Assembly: GCF_017312725.1 (NCBI RefSeq)
Contig: NZ_BOPO01000082.1
Location: 1-55,660, forward strand
DNA: 55,660 nucleotides
Source: Actinocatenispora comari
GTDB taxonomy: Bacteria; Actinomycetota; Actinomycetes; Mycobacteriales; Micromonosporaceae
Direction: 5' to 3'
Positions 16,268 to 26,400 of the stretch are shown here, in pieces. The notes under the pieces were generated by a model that was given only the letters and a program-made list of their open reading frames with translations, was not told the DNA's origin and did not search any database. The stretch's first letter is position 1, and the number at the start of each line of letters is the position of its first letter. The position numbers and the translations under genes were made by a program.

Positions 16268-16554
16268 TGAGCCAGCGCGCTGCTGCCCACTGGGCCCTCT
16301 TGCGGACTGACGGAGCCGAGGCAGCCGCTGCCGCCGGCTGTGCTGCCGTTCAGGTAAACGCTGTGCCTGCCAGACGTAGGGAAGCGGCCGGTCCCGGTGC
16401 CGTGGCAATAGGCGGTAACCGGGTCGATGGGCTCGGTGCGCAGGTACATGACGCGCCCGATGCGGTCGACCCGCAGACGGTGAGCATCCCGTAGATCCAT
16501 TTCCGTGCATACGCCAGCGTGACGCACGATGCCGAGAGTGAAGACGTTCGGCAA
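16105..16554 (-). pseudogene. AbiEi-like antitoxin N-terminal remnant
   Basis: Reading from TTG 16554, 7-8 bp after an AGGAGGTG site, the translation FTLGIVRHAGVCTEMDLRDA, then RVDRIGRVMYLRTEPIDP lines up without gaps over 41 residues with the intact AbiEi at 1996-2574 (FTLDDARAAGLRKDQVYALL, RIERLGRSVYVRTGTIDP). The same strong ribosome-binding site precedes both. After IDP the similarity ends although the frame stays open to 16105. No toxin gene follows. I interpret it as a decayed antitoxin whose C-terminal half was lost. Confidence 0.6.
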
Positions 16555-16852
16555 CGGCTCCCACCTCCTGTACGTAAATACGTTCACGGCATCTGTACAC
16601 GGTGAGGAAGTCGCATCCGCCTGTAGACAACGACCGAGCCGTATTCTCCGATCCGCTGGAGGTGATGTCTCAAGCGGCGTCCGCGTGCGGATGGCAAGGG
16701 GGTCGGCGCCTCCGGAGCGGGACCGGATCGGTACGGGTGACGCAGCGCGGCGGGTCCTGCACCATCGCCGTGCCCACGCCGGCCCCTTGAGAGGCTCGCA
16801 GGAGCATGCCGGTGGCCGCGCCCGCGAATCGCTGTGCACGTAATCTCGCGGC

Positions 16853-17512
16853 CTACTCCCCGTCACCAGCGGGCCTGTCCGGGGCGCTCGGTATCGGTTG
16901 GTCGGTGTGGTCGTTCGGCGGCGGTGCCGCGGCGAGCTTTCCGGCGCGGCCGGCGGCGAGGATGGTGCGGGCTTGGCGTGCGGTGATGCCGTGTCGTTGG
17001 GCGAGGGTGCTGGCGGTGCCGCCGGTGGCGAGGTGGTCGTTCCAGATGGTGTTCCAGTCCTGTTGGGCGCGTGGGGTTCTGGGCAGTCGCAGTGCGCTTG
17101 TGGCGTTCTCCCGGGTGGTGGTGTCGGGTTCTGGTCCTGGGTGGGCCGGGTCGAGCAGGGTGGTGAGCAGTTTGATGGCGGTGGCGAAGGCGGCGGCGGG
17201 CCAGGCGGCGATGGTACGGGCGATCGGGTCGGGTGGCGCGGCGGCGATGTTGGCGGCGATCGAGGCGACAGTGCCGGCGATCAACGCGGCCCAGGCGAGT
17301 CTGGTGCCGGCTCGGCTGTGGTGTCGGGGGGCGAGCACGGCGAGGGTGGCGACGACTTCGATGCCGTCGATGGTGAGGGGGATGGCGAGGGCGGTCCATC
17401 CGGTTTCAGCGTGGGTTTGGGCGAGATGGCGGATGTGGTCGTAGGAGATGGCGGCGGCCAGGAGTCCGAGCACGGCGACGGTGGCTTGCGCGAGGCGTTG
17501 CCGATGTTTCAT
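16853..17512 (-). CDS. DUF2637 membrane protein (copy 2)
   Basis: 219 aa. The N-terminal 122 residues contain the four TM segments of DUF2637 and are nearly identical to copy 1 at 2633-3361. The C-terminal helix-turn-helix-like part (LAQRHGITARQARTILAAGR) is related but clearly diverged, followed by an acidic/Pro tail. Its ATG overlaps the stop of the replication-relaxation gene by 4 bp, the same junction as in copy 1. It belongs to an integrative conjugative-type cassette. Confidence 0.77.
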   Translation of the reverse strand: MKHRQRLAQATVAVLGLLAAAISYDHIRHLAQTHAETGWTALAIPLTIDGIEVVATLAVLAPRHHSRAGTRLAWAALIAGTVASIAANIAAAPPDPIARTIAAWPAAAFATAIKLLTTLLDPAHPGPEPDTTTRENATSALRLPRTPRAQQDWNTIWNDHLATGGTASTLAQRHGITARQARTILAAGRAGKLAAAPPPNDHTDQPIPSAPDRPAGDGE

Positions 17513-17649
17513 CGGCCGCCCCAGTCATTTCCGCTGTCATGGTTCTGGTTGTCGGGTCGCGGGGCCCAGCGGCCGGTGGGGCGGGGGTCGGCGGTGAGGC
17601 TGATGGGTGCGGTGGGCAGTGGCGGCCAGGCGGGGGCCAGGCGCAGGTC
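17148..17649. repeat. Long direct repeat, right copy
   Basis: Partner of 2997-3504 (see there). It covers the TM half of DUF2637 copy 2 and the C-terminus of the intact replication-relaxation gene, and here the Trp codon and short repeat are in the functional form. Confidence 0.85.
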
Positions 17650-18558
17650 ATTGGGGGCGGTCGGGATGTAGTCGGCAGGCTGTTGGGGGTGACCGGCGAG
17701 GCGGCCGAGGTCTGCGAGGGTGTGGCGGCGGGGCTGGTGGTCAGGGCTGGTTGGCAAGGGCAGCCAGCAGCAGCCGGCCGGGTGGGCCGCGGCCGGGTAG
17801 GCGGCGGTGGCGATCAGCGGCAGATTCTTGCCGTGCGCGGCGTGGGTGAGCGCGCGGCGGGCGTGGGCTTCGCGGGCTGGGCTGGCGAACACGAACAGCA
17901 CGCAGGGGACCGGAGGCTCGGGCGCTCCGGCAGCACCGTCGAGCAGGTGCCGGTATCGGGTGAGTTTCTTGGCGAGTTGGGCGAGGTGTTCGGTGCCGGT
18001 GTCGTATTCGAGGAAGAAGTCGACCAGTTGCTGGTCCTGAACCCAGGTTCCGAAGCCGTCGGGCGCGAGGTTGATCAGCGACAGCCACTTCTCGCACCAG
18101 TGACCGGGAGCCCACGTCGGTGGAAAGGTGTCGGGGTGGTGGCGGGCGGTGGCGGCCAGGGTGGTGAAGAAGCTGTTGGTGCCGGTCAGGTGGGGCAGGC
18201 GTTGGCTGGTGGCCCAGGCGAGGCGTTTGTCGACGCGGTGCCGGCGGTGGTCGCGGTCGGGGATGTCGTGTTCGAGCAGGAACGCGCCGCCGGCGTCCAG
18301 CACGTAGTGGCCGGGGTGGGAGCCTGTGTCTCGGCGGGGCCGGAACCGGGCCAGGACGCGCAGGGAGGTAAGGGTGTGGAGGCGGGTGCGGGCGGTGGCT
18401 TCGGATCCGAAGCACAGTTGCGTGATCTGTGGGGTGGTCAGGACGCGGTGGGCGTCGACCAGACCGGCGATCAGGCGGTCGCGGGTGCCGGCGCGGGTGG
18501 TGATGTCCAGGAGCCGGTCGTGGGTGAGCGGCGGTGTTTTTCGTTGAGGGGAAGTCAT
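17509..18558 (-). CDS. Replication-relaxation family protein
   Basis: 349 aa from ATG 18558. The N-terminal part is a winged-helix region (RDRLIAGLVDAHRVLTTPQI, CFGSEATARTRLHTLTSLRV), followed by a mixed alpha/beta part (YVLDAGGAFLLEHD, LVDFFLEYDTGTEHLAQLAK, RYRHLL) typical of this family, which is named for plasmid-type replication/relaxation functions and is found in actinomycete conjugative elements. It is coupled by 4-bp overlaps to a 65-aa ORF upstream and DUF2637 downstream. Longer frame starts exist but precede the coupled small ORF. Confidence 0.78.
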   Translation of the reverse strand: MTSPQRKTPPLTHDRLLDITTRAGTRDRLIAGLVDAHRVLTTPQITQLCFGSEATARTRLHTLTSLRVLARFRPRRDTGSHPGHYVLDAGGAFLLEHDIPDRDHRRHRVDKRLAWATSQRLPHLTGTNSFFTTLAATARHHPDTFPPTWAPGHWCEKWLSLINLAPDGFGTWVQDQQLVDFFLEYDTGTEHLAQLAKKLTRYRHLLDGAAGAPEPPVPCVLFVFASPAREAHARRALTHAAHGKNLPLIATAAYPAAAHPAGCCWLPLPTSPDHQPRRHTLADLGRLAGHPQQPADYIPTAPNDLRLAPAWPPLPTAPISLTADPRPTGRWAPRPDNQNHDSGNDWGGR

Positions 18559-18752
18559 AGTTGAGTCCGGGTCCCGCCTGGGTCGGTGGAAACGGCGGCT
18601 GTGCTGGGCGTTTGCGGCTGGTGGACCCGAGCGGTCAAAGCGCTTGCCGGGCCGCTGGAGGGACTGCTTGCTGGACTGCTTGCTGTACTGGTCGCGAGGG
18701 TTGGCGCTGCTACCGGTGCGGGGCACTGCGTGGCGCTGTGGTGGCGGGGCAT
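18555..18752 (-). CDS. Small Ser/Thr/Pro/Ala-rich ORF coupled to replication-relaxation gene
   Basis: 65 aa from ATG 18752, with AGGAG 7 bp upstream. Its TGA overlaps the replication-relaxation ATG. The product (MPRHHSATQCPAPVAAPTLA...) is low complexity without recognisable motifs. The coupling and ribosome-binding site support expression; function unknown. Confidence 0.45.
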   Translation of the reverse strand: MPRHHSATQCPAPVAAPTLATSTASSPASSPSSGPASALTARVHQPQTPSTAAVSTDPGGTRTQL

Positions 18753-19967
18753 GGTGGTCTCCTGTCGCAGGTTTCGGCCTCGACGGGCCGTGGGGAAGTC
18801 GGGTTTCGGGCGCAAGCCCGCGCGTTGCGGGTGTCTGCTGGGTAGCGATGCCGCAGCAGCGGGCCGCGGGTGGCGTGACTTGCCGCCGCGTCCCGGCGGA
18901 GGGGCGGGGTCTGTTCCGCGGAACGATCCGGAGGGTTCCGGGTGCCGCACAGCGGGGGGTAGATCGTTCCGGAGCGGGTCGGCGTGTGACCCAGATATGC
19001 CGCCGTCCCATCGGCCGATGATGCGGCACGAGGCGACGGTCGGCGACACGGCGTAAGACCCGCTACCTTCTATTGCCAGCGGGAGGGCCAGATCGGACAG
19101 GCGCCCGGCCGGATTCACCCGCGCGCGCCGATGGATCCCTCCGAACGGGCGACGAGTCGTCCCGCGTCATGCTGGTCCGACATGGCCTCGTGGAGGACGC
19201 GTCCGAGCTTGAACGGTGGTGGCAGGCGTCGAAGTCGGGATGCAGGCTCCTACTGCTCGAACTCGGAGGCTCGGCGGGCCGGATGCGCTGAAGCAAGCGC
19301 GGTGGCTCGATCGGGCAAGTGCTGCGAAAGCTCGACTGCGTGATGCTGCAGGTCCCCGAGCTCGACGTTGCCGGCGAGTGCTGCATGCGGGTGTTCGGCG
19401 TTCGGCAGCTCTGGTGTGATGACGTGCCGGTCGCGGTCGAACAGTGCCGCAGTCAGGGGTGTGTGGCGCGCCGGGAGCCGTTCGCCGTCGCGATCGGCTG
19501 ATGCGCGGTGCTGGAGGACCCGTTCGGCAACATCATCTCGATCCTGGACACCGCTAAAGGCTTGCGTGGGTAGCCGCGGATCCTTCCGCATCGGCCCGGA
19601 CTGCTCCGGCTACGCCCTATGCAGGTTGGTGCAGGAGCTCCCAGCGCTCCGACACGCGGGCAAGCACATCGGCGGTGAGTGCCACAGTGGCGGGTCCACA
19701 CCTTGGCTGCTGGCTTATCCCGCATGCGCTGCTGCCCGGTCGCCGTGAGTGCGCGCGGGAATCGGCACTGACCGAAGCGGCTCCGAGCCCGTTGAGCGGA
19801 TGCGAAGGTGATGGTGGAGCCCATCGGCGACGTTGATGTGTGTTACCTAGATTCCCGCGGGTCGGTCCACATCGGGATACCGGATGGATCTGAATCAATG
19901 AGTTGCTTGTTGGCGCTGCACCGATTGGTTCGGGGCAGCGCCAACAGAGCGTGCGCGGTGATTGGTG
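18753..19967. other. Gene-poor spacer between conjugative cassette and secreted-protein locus
   Basis: Apart from the VOC pseudogene at 19319-19573, I see no convincing gene. Short frames exist on both strands but lack motifs or ribosome-binding sites. A minus-strand stretch ending VALTADVLARVSERWELL (about 19620-19690) may be the end of a lost gene. Confidence 0.4.
19319..19573 (+). pseudogene. VOC/glyoxalase-superfamily gene, deleted and nonsense-mutated
   Basis: The frame begins MLRKLDCVMLQVPELDVAGE and CMRVFGVRQLW, the first beta-alpha unit of a VOC domain. It jumps directly to VPVAVEQCRSQGCVARREPF, so roughly the middle third is deleted. A TGA (19499-19501) then interrupts the frame before the conserved end AVLEDPFGNIISILDTAKG, which contains the usual Glu-Asp-Pro-x-Gly-Asn block. 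It is a clear decayed copy. Confidence 0.75.
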
Positions 19968-22900
19968 TCAGGCGAGGTTGGTGATGTTTTCCCAGGGGAT
20001 GGTGTCGTCGACGGTGGTGTGGCCGGCGAGGTCGGGGGCGTGGTTGCCGATGGATTGGCCCATGTTGGCCCACAGTTGTTGGTGGCTGCTGATGCTGGGG
20101 GCGACGTTGACGGTGGTGTAGACGTCGGGGTTGCCGTCGCCGTCGGCGTCGCCGGGGCTGCTGATCAGCGGTCGTTGGTCGCTGTCGAAGTAGGGGTCGG
20201 TATCGGTGGAGGGCTGCAGGGTGATGGTGGTGACCACGTTCGGGTCACCGACGTTGAGATACATGTTGATGGTGTGGTTGTCGTCGAAGCCCCACAGGTC
20301 GGGGAGACCGTCGCCGGAGGCGTCGCCGGGGGCGACCAGGCGCATGCTGGCGTAGCCGGTGCCGAGTGAGTGGGGTGGCAAGAACTGGTTGCTGACGGTG
20401 CTTGAGGGAAACAGCCAGAGGGTTCCGTCTTCGACGGTGAGCAGGTCCGGTTTTCCGTCGCCGGTCATGTCGCCGGGCGCGATGAGTTGGGTGACGTGTG
20501 ACCAGTCGGTGGTGGTGTAGCTGGAGCAGTCGGTGTCGGCGCAGTCGAGGGGGCGGGGGACGGCTGACCAGTTGGAGCGGGTGTAGTAGCGGGGGTGGTC
20601 GGGGTCGAGGCCGCCGGCGTTGTTGAGGTTGTTTTTGTACAGGAACAGCTGGCTCGTACCGGGTTTGTGGGCCCATAGGTCGTCGACTCGGGTGCCGGTG
20701 CTGGACAGGCGGTGGGCAATGAGGGTGTTGGCCCAGCTGGTGCCGTCGGGGCTGTCGCTTCCATCGGAGGCGGTGACGATGGGGTCGGGGGCGCGGTTCA
20801 GGGTCTGGTACAGCTCCAGGTTGGTGGTGACCTTGTTCGCGGCGAGCAGGTCGGGCCGTGTGGCGCCGTCGTCGAGGCGGCCGTCGACGTCGCCGGGGCT
20901 TACGGCCGCGGTGGGGTCGTCGAGGACGTAGAAGGTGTAGGTGGCGGTGGCGGACTGGTTGCCGGCCTTGTCGACCGCGGCCACGTACAGGTAGTTGACA
21001 CCCCAGACGGTGGGCTTAATCGTGGCGTCGGCGCTGCCGATCCCGGTGGCGGTGTCGACGGTGGCGGTGGCAAGGGTGCCTCCGCCGTCAGCGAGGTCGG
21101 CGGCGGAGGCCAGCGAGTAGGTGAAGTGGTCCAGGCCGCTTGCCTTGCCGTCGGTCGGGTTGTGATCGGTCGCGGCCAGGTGGACGACGCCCTGCTCCCC
21201 GATCTTGTGGGTTGCTGTGCCCTCGGCGGGAAAGTCGGAGGAGCTGACGGCCAGATCTTTCGGGGCGGTGGCGTCGTACCAGAAGTACTGGTAGTCGGTG
21301 ACGCCGGAGGTGTCGTAGGCGTCGACGGTGCGGGCGTCCGCGCCGTACTTGTGCCCGTCGATGAGCTTACTGGTGGGTAGCTTGATGCTGACGGTGCCGC
21401 CAGAGCCGGTCACGTGACTGCTGTGTCCGGCGCTGTCGGTCCAGGCGATGACGTCGGTCGCGTCGGCGGTACCGCTGCCACCCTTGTCCCAGACGTGGAA
21501 CTGGCCGGTGATGCTTTGCGCGGAGCCGTCGGGGTCGGAGATGTGCGCGGCGAGGGAGATGTCGCCGGCGGCGCCGATCCAGCCGGCGTCGCTGAAGCCG
21601 GTGTGGTTCGGCGTTGGCGTGGGGGAGAACTTGAAGCTGGTGGGGATGTTGGGGACCTTGTTGTAGTTGAGGGTCAGCGACGCCTTGTGGTTGAACCGCA
21701 TGTAGTCGTTGCGGTTGGTTTCGCTGCTCGCGCGGATGCGGTAAGTGAGGGTGCCTTGGCCGTTGTCGGCTTGGGCGGAGCTGGTGACGTTGAAGGTGGC
21801 GGTGCGGTTGGGGCAGGAGCCGTAGCCGTTGTAGGCGTTGGCGGTGTCTTGTTGGCTCCAGATGGAGGGTTCGTTGCCCCAGTGGATGGTGTGGTCGATC
21901 AGGTCGGTGGAGTTGACGACCATGGGGTGCGCGTCGTCGCAGTTGGCCGACCCGGCGTAGGGGCTGACTCCGGTGACTTTGAAGTAGGCGGAGATCACGT
22001 GGGTGTTGGTCAGCGATCCGGGGTGGAACTGGAAGAAGCTTCGGGTTCTGCCGTGGGGAATGCAGTCGTCCCAGCCGCAGTAGCCGACGGCGGGTTCGCC
22101 GTTGTCGGTGGTGTTCCAGTTCGACGAGTTGGGAAAGGCCTCCTGTACCCAGGCGTAGTAGGTTTGCCCATCGGTCCAGGCAGGGTCGATGTAGACCGGG
22201 TACTGGGTGGTGGATCCGGTCAGTAGCCCGGCGTCGGGGGTCAGGGTGACCGAGTCGTCGTCTGCTTGTACCCCGACGGGTTTGACCTGCGCGCCAGGAC
22301 CGGGTCCGTCGGCAGGATCGGTCTCGTCGACGGTGTCGCCGTCGGCGGTGGCGGCGCTGGCCGCGGCGGCGGTAGAGGAGTCCCACATCATCGGTGCGGG
22401 TGAGTGGAACAGGGCTTGCCCGTCGGTGTCGAGCACGGTCACGTTGTTCCCGGTGTCTGACTGCACGGTGAGCCCGCTGCTGGTCTGCGCGGCGAGGGTC
22501 AGGGTGGTCAGGGCGGGGTTGGCGGCGGCCTCGGCGGTCTTGACGACCAGTACGTCGGACATGCCGCCGAGGTTGTCGGCGGTGACCCGGAGGTCGACCC
22601 CGGGCAGCACGTCGGCGTAGATGGCGGTATCGCCCGAGATCGTCGGTGCCGGCAGGCTGGTCGGCCAGGTCAGTGACAGGCTCTGCTGGTCGTGGTGTAG
22701 CACGGCGAGGGGGCCGTCACCGCCGCCGGACAGGGTCAGCGGCGTGTAGCTCGCAGCCGGGGACAGGCTGCCGTCGGAGTTGGGGCGCAGCGTGGCGTCG
22801 ACGTTCACCCAGGTGTCGTTGCGGTGGATGCGTTCGGGCACGTTGCTGACGTCCTTCTGGAACGTCCCGTCGGGCTGGGCGGTCACGGTGGTGAACGAAT

Positions 22901-23084
22901 CCGTCAACTCCGGGATCGGCACCGGCTCACCGGTGTCCTGGGCTTTCTCGGACGCCGATTGCGCCGCATCCGGCCCAGCAGTCGCCGGTGCGGCCACACC
23001 CGCAACTAGCACGCCAGCCGACACCAACGCGGCAGCCAGACCGGCAATGGCACGGCGCGGTCGACGTAATAGGGACGCACTCAT
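19968..23084 (-). CDS. Large secreted FG-GAP/DNRLRE-like protein
   Basis: 1038 aa from ATG 23084; the chosen start gives a classical signal peptide (RRPRRAIAGLAAALVSAGVL, cleavage near ATAGPD). The mid-part (about 310-470) has a DNRLRE-like beta domain (YPVYIDPAWTDG, SFFQFHPGSLTNTHVISAYF). Residues about 730-1000 contain FG-GAP/VCBS-type calcium loops (GDMTGDGKPDL, GDASGDGLPDL, GDADGDGNPDV). Such proteins are exported and often sit beside RHS genes in streptomycetes. It is divergent from the RHS gene across a shared 319-bp region, so coordinated expression is likely. No enzymatic motif seen; a surface adhesin or companion of the RHS protein is plausible. Confidence 0.78.
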   Translation of the reverse strand: MSASLLRRPRRAIAGLAAALVSAGVLVAGVAAPATAGPDAAQSASEKAQDTGEPVPIPELTDSFTTVTAQPDGTFQKDVSNVPERIHRNDTWVNVDATLRPNSDGSLSPAASYTPLTLSGGGDGPLAVLHHDQQSLSLTWPTSLPAPTISGDTAIYADVLPGVDLRVTADNLGGMSDVLVVKTAEAAANPALTTLTLAAQTSSGLTVQSDTGNNVTVLDTDGQALFHSPAPMMWDSSTAAAASAATADGDTVDETDPADGPGPGAQVKPVGVQADDDSVTLTPDAGLLTGSTTQYPVYIDPAWTDGQTYYAWVQEAFPNSSNWNTTDNGEPAVGYCGWDDCIPHGRTRSFFQFHPGSLTNTHVISAYFKVTGVSPYAGSANCDDAHPMVVNSTDLIDHTIHWGNEPSIWSQQDTANAYNGYGSCPNRTATFNVTSSAQADNGQGTLTYRIRASSETNRNDYMRFNHKASLTLNYNKVPNIPTSFKFSPTPTPNHTGFSDAGWIGAAGDISLAAHISDPDGSAQSITGQFHVWDKGGSGTADATDVIAWTDSAGHSSHVTGSGGTVSIKLPTSKLIDGHKYGADARTVDAYDTSGVTDYQYFWYDATAPKDLAVSSSDFPAEGTATHKIGEQGVVHLAATDHNPTDGKASGLDHFTYSLASAADLADGGGTLATATVDTATGIGSADATIKPTVWGVNYLYVAAVDKAGNQSATATYTFYVLDDPTAAVSPGDVDGRLDDGATRPDLLAANKVTTNLELYQTLNRAPDPIVTASDGSDSPDGTSWANTLIAHRLSSTGTRVDDLWAHKPGTSQLFLYKNNLNNAGGLDPDHPRYYTRSNWSAVPRPLDCADTDCSSYTTTDWSHVTQLIAPGDMTGDGKPDLLTVEDGTLWLFPSSTVSNQFLPPHSLGTGYASMRLVAPGDASGDGLPDLWGFDDNHTINMYLNVGDPNVVTTITLQPSTDTDPYFDSDQRPLISSPGDADGDGNPDVYTTVNVAPSISSHQQLWANMGQSIGNHAPDLAGHTTVDDTIPWENITNLA

Positions 23085-23403
23085 GCAACGCAGTCCTTCG
23101 CAGTGAGGGGATCTCGAGGGGCAACGCGAGCGCACGCTAGCGGTAGCCAAACCCTCACCACAAGGTCAACTACCAAGAGTAAACAAACTTTACGGTGAAT
23201 GTCCGGAAAGCCGTTTTTGAAATAGCTTTCAATGGGAACGACACGCCCAGAATGGATAAACATCTGCTTTATCTTCAAACCATTCCTGTGACTATTTTGT
23301 GATCTGAGTTGTTTGGTCTGCACCCTCCCGCTGGGCTGTGAAAACCCCCTACAGTGACTCGCCGATCCCCCTGCGTCGAAACCCTGTGTTGTGGAGGTTT
23401 GCG
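23085..23403. promoter_or_regulatory. Divergent promoter region of the two secreted-protein genes
   Basis: A visibly AT-richer stretch between two outward-facing genes. TTGAAA-TAGC-TTTCAA (23217-23232) is a perfect 6-bp-arm inverted repeat in its centre. I could not assign -10 or -35 boxes with confidence. Confidence 0.4.
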
Positions 23404-26400
23404 ATGCCGCATGCCCTTTTGCGGGTCAAGGCTGCTCGTTCGCGTCGTCGTGCTGCGGTCGGGCGGTGGGCGGCATCGGCCGGCGCCGCCCTTCTGGCCG
23501 GCTGTCTGCTGGTTGCCACGCCGGCCGCCGCGGCTCCCGGGAGCGACGAGTTGTGGTCGCCGTTCCCGTTGCCGGAGACCCCATCGGTGCCGGTCACCAA
23601 CGTGAACCGCGCCAGCAGCGCCTCCACGCACAGCACAATGCGCTCCACTGCGCCGCGCGCCCCGCACTGGCCGACGGCGGGTTCGGCGACGATCGGGATC
23701 ACCCCGATCGATCCGGCCGATGCGGCGATCGCTGCCGCCGCAGGCCACCCGGGACAGCATCGCCTCGCCACGGCTGCGGGTATTCCGGTGTCGGTGTCGG
23801 CGCCCGGAACACTGACCACCGGCCGACTGCCGGTCTCGACGAAGGCACGGTCGGCCGCGAAGACCGCCTCCGCCGCGGCGGCTACACGTCAGGTGAAGGT
23901 GGCAGTGACGTCGCGGGCGCAGGCCCGCAGGGCCGGTGTTGACGGCCTGGTCGTGTCGGTCGCGCCGGTCGACACCACCGGCAAGTCCGGGGTGTCGGTC
24001 GGGGTTGACTACTCGGCGATCGTCGACGCTTACGGCGGTGACTACGCCGCCCGGCTACACCTCGTTCGCCTGCCCAACTGCGTCCTGACCACGCCGACGG
24101 TGAAGCGTTGCCAGCGGCAGACGCCGGTCGCCGCCTCCAGCAACGACTTGACGGGAGGTCAGCTCGTCGCTGACCTCACCCTCCCGGCAGCGAGCGGTAC
24201 CGATGGCGGTGCCGTGGTGTTGGCCGCTGTCGGCGGCGCGGGCAGCGGCGCCGGCACCTACGCGGCGACCCCGTTGAAGGCGTCGGGCGACTGGTCGGTC
24301 GGTAACACCGGCGCGTTCAGCTACTCCTACCCGATCACCGTCCCCCCAGCGTTGGGTGGGGACGGGCCGGGTGTCGCGCTGTCGTATTCGTCGTCGAGCG
24401 TGGACGGCCGCACGTCGGCCAACAACAGCCAGGCCTCCTGGATCGGTGATGGTTGGGACTACACGCCGGGGTTCATCGAACGCTCCTACAAGTCCTGCGA
24501 CGACGACGGCCACGACGCCGTGTTCGAGAACTGCTGGGCCGGCGACAACGCCACCCTGTCGCTGGGTGGTAAGTCCAACCGGCTGGTACCCACCGGCAGC
24601 GGGAACACGTGGCGACTGTCGGACGATGACGGATCACTCGTCGAGCAGATCGACGGGGCCAGCAACGGGCTGCACGCCGGCACCTACTGGAAGGTGACCA
24701 CCCAGGACGGCACCGTCTACCTGTTCGGTGCCGAGCACCTGCCCACCGCCAACGGCGGCGATGGGTCGGATGACGCGACCAACGCCGCCTGGGGCGCCCC
24801 GGTCTACGGCGACGACGACGGGGAACCCTGCCACGCCGGTACCTTCGACGCCTCACGCTGCACGCAAGGCTGGCGGTGGAATCTCGACTTCGTGATCGAC
24901 ACCCACCACGACATCACCGTCTACCACTATCGCACCGAAACCAACTACTACGGTGCTGGCACCACCCACACCCCCACCTCCTACGTTCGTGGCGGCGTGC
25001 CCACGTCGATCTCCTACGGTCAGCAGGTCGCCGACTACGTCGCCGGCAAGAACCCGGCCGCGCAGGTGCTGTTCGGCGTCGCGCAGCGCTGCGACACCAC
25101 GGGCGGCTTCGACTGCAGCAAGGCCCTGTCGAAAGACACCGCGTCGCACTGGCCGGACGTGCCCTACGACCAGCACTGCGACTCCTCGGGCACCTGCGAC
25201 ACCCACAACCCGACGTTCTGGTCGCAGCTACGGCTGTCGACGATCACCACCCGCGTGTGGGACCTGTCGCTGTCCACGCCCGGCTGGTCCACGGTCGACA
25301 AGTACACCCTGTCGCAGACCTACCCGGACCCCGGCGACATCGGCCAGGGCGGCACCTACGAGCCCGGCAAGGCCATGTGGCTGGCCTCGATCCAGCACAC
25401 CGGCGCCGACACCCGCGGCGGCGGCTCCTCGGTGGCGCTGGACAAGACCACCTTCGACGGGAAAGACGCCCTGGCCAACCGGGTGGACGGCATCATCACA
25501 CCCTCCGATGTGGCGCCGATCCGGCGGTTCCGGCTGTTCGGGTTGACCACCGAGACCGGCGAGAAGATCACCGTCACCTACGACACCACCGCCACTACCG
25601 GCTGCGACCGGTCGAGCCCACCGACCGAAGACAACGACACCCGCCCCTGCTACCCGGTGCGCTGGACCCCGGACGGCTACACCGACCCGATCCTCGACTG
25701 GTTCTACACCTACCCCGTGACCGAGGTCGACGAGAACGACAACGGCGACCTGTGGACCGCTGACCAGTCCCCCGCCAAGGTCACCACCTACAGCTACTCC
25801 GGCGCCGCGTGGCATCGCGACGACAGCGAGTTCACCCCGACCAAGACCCGCACCTGGGGCCAGTTCCGCGGCTACCACGCCATCACCACCCGCACCGGCA
25901 AGACACCAGACCCGATCACCCAATCGACCTCGTGGTACCTGCAGGGCATGAACGGCGACGTCCGCAAGGACGGGTCGAAACGGAGCGTGTCGTTCACCGA
26001 CTCCGCCGGCGACACCATCACCGACAACCCCGCATGGAACGGCACCTCCTACCAGACCACCACCTACAGCAGCGACGGCGGCAGCGCCCAAACCCAGACC
26101 ATGAACCACCCGTGGCAGTCGGCGGCCACCGCCACCAAGACCCGTTCCGGGCTACCGGATCTGATCGCCCGCTACAGCAACACCGACCGCGTCGACACCC
26201 GCGACAAGCTGGCCGACGGCACCTGGCGCACCGCCGAAACCGTCACCACCTTCGACAACGGCACGGGCCTGGCGACCGCCGTCGATGACAAGGGCCAGAT
26301 CGACGCGGACGGGAAACCGGTCGGTGGCACCACGCCGGAGAAGTGCACCCACACCCGCTACGCCACCGACACCGACCGCAACATCCGTAGCCTTCCCGCC

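Noticed and set aside
16267-16494. 75-aa plus frame starting by TGATG after the hypothetical gene
   Set aside because: Antisense to the AbiEi remnant, whose 41-residue match is far better evidence; sequence is Ala/Val-rich shadow.
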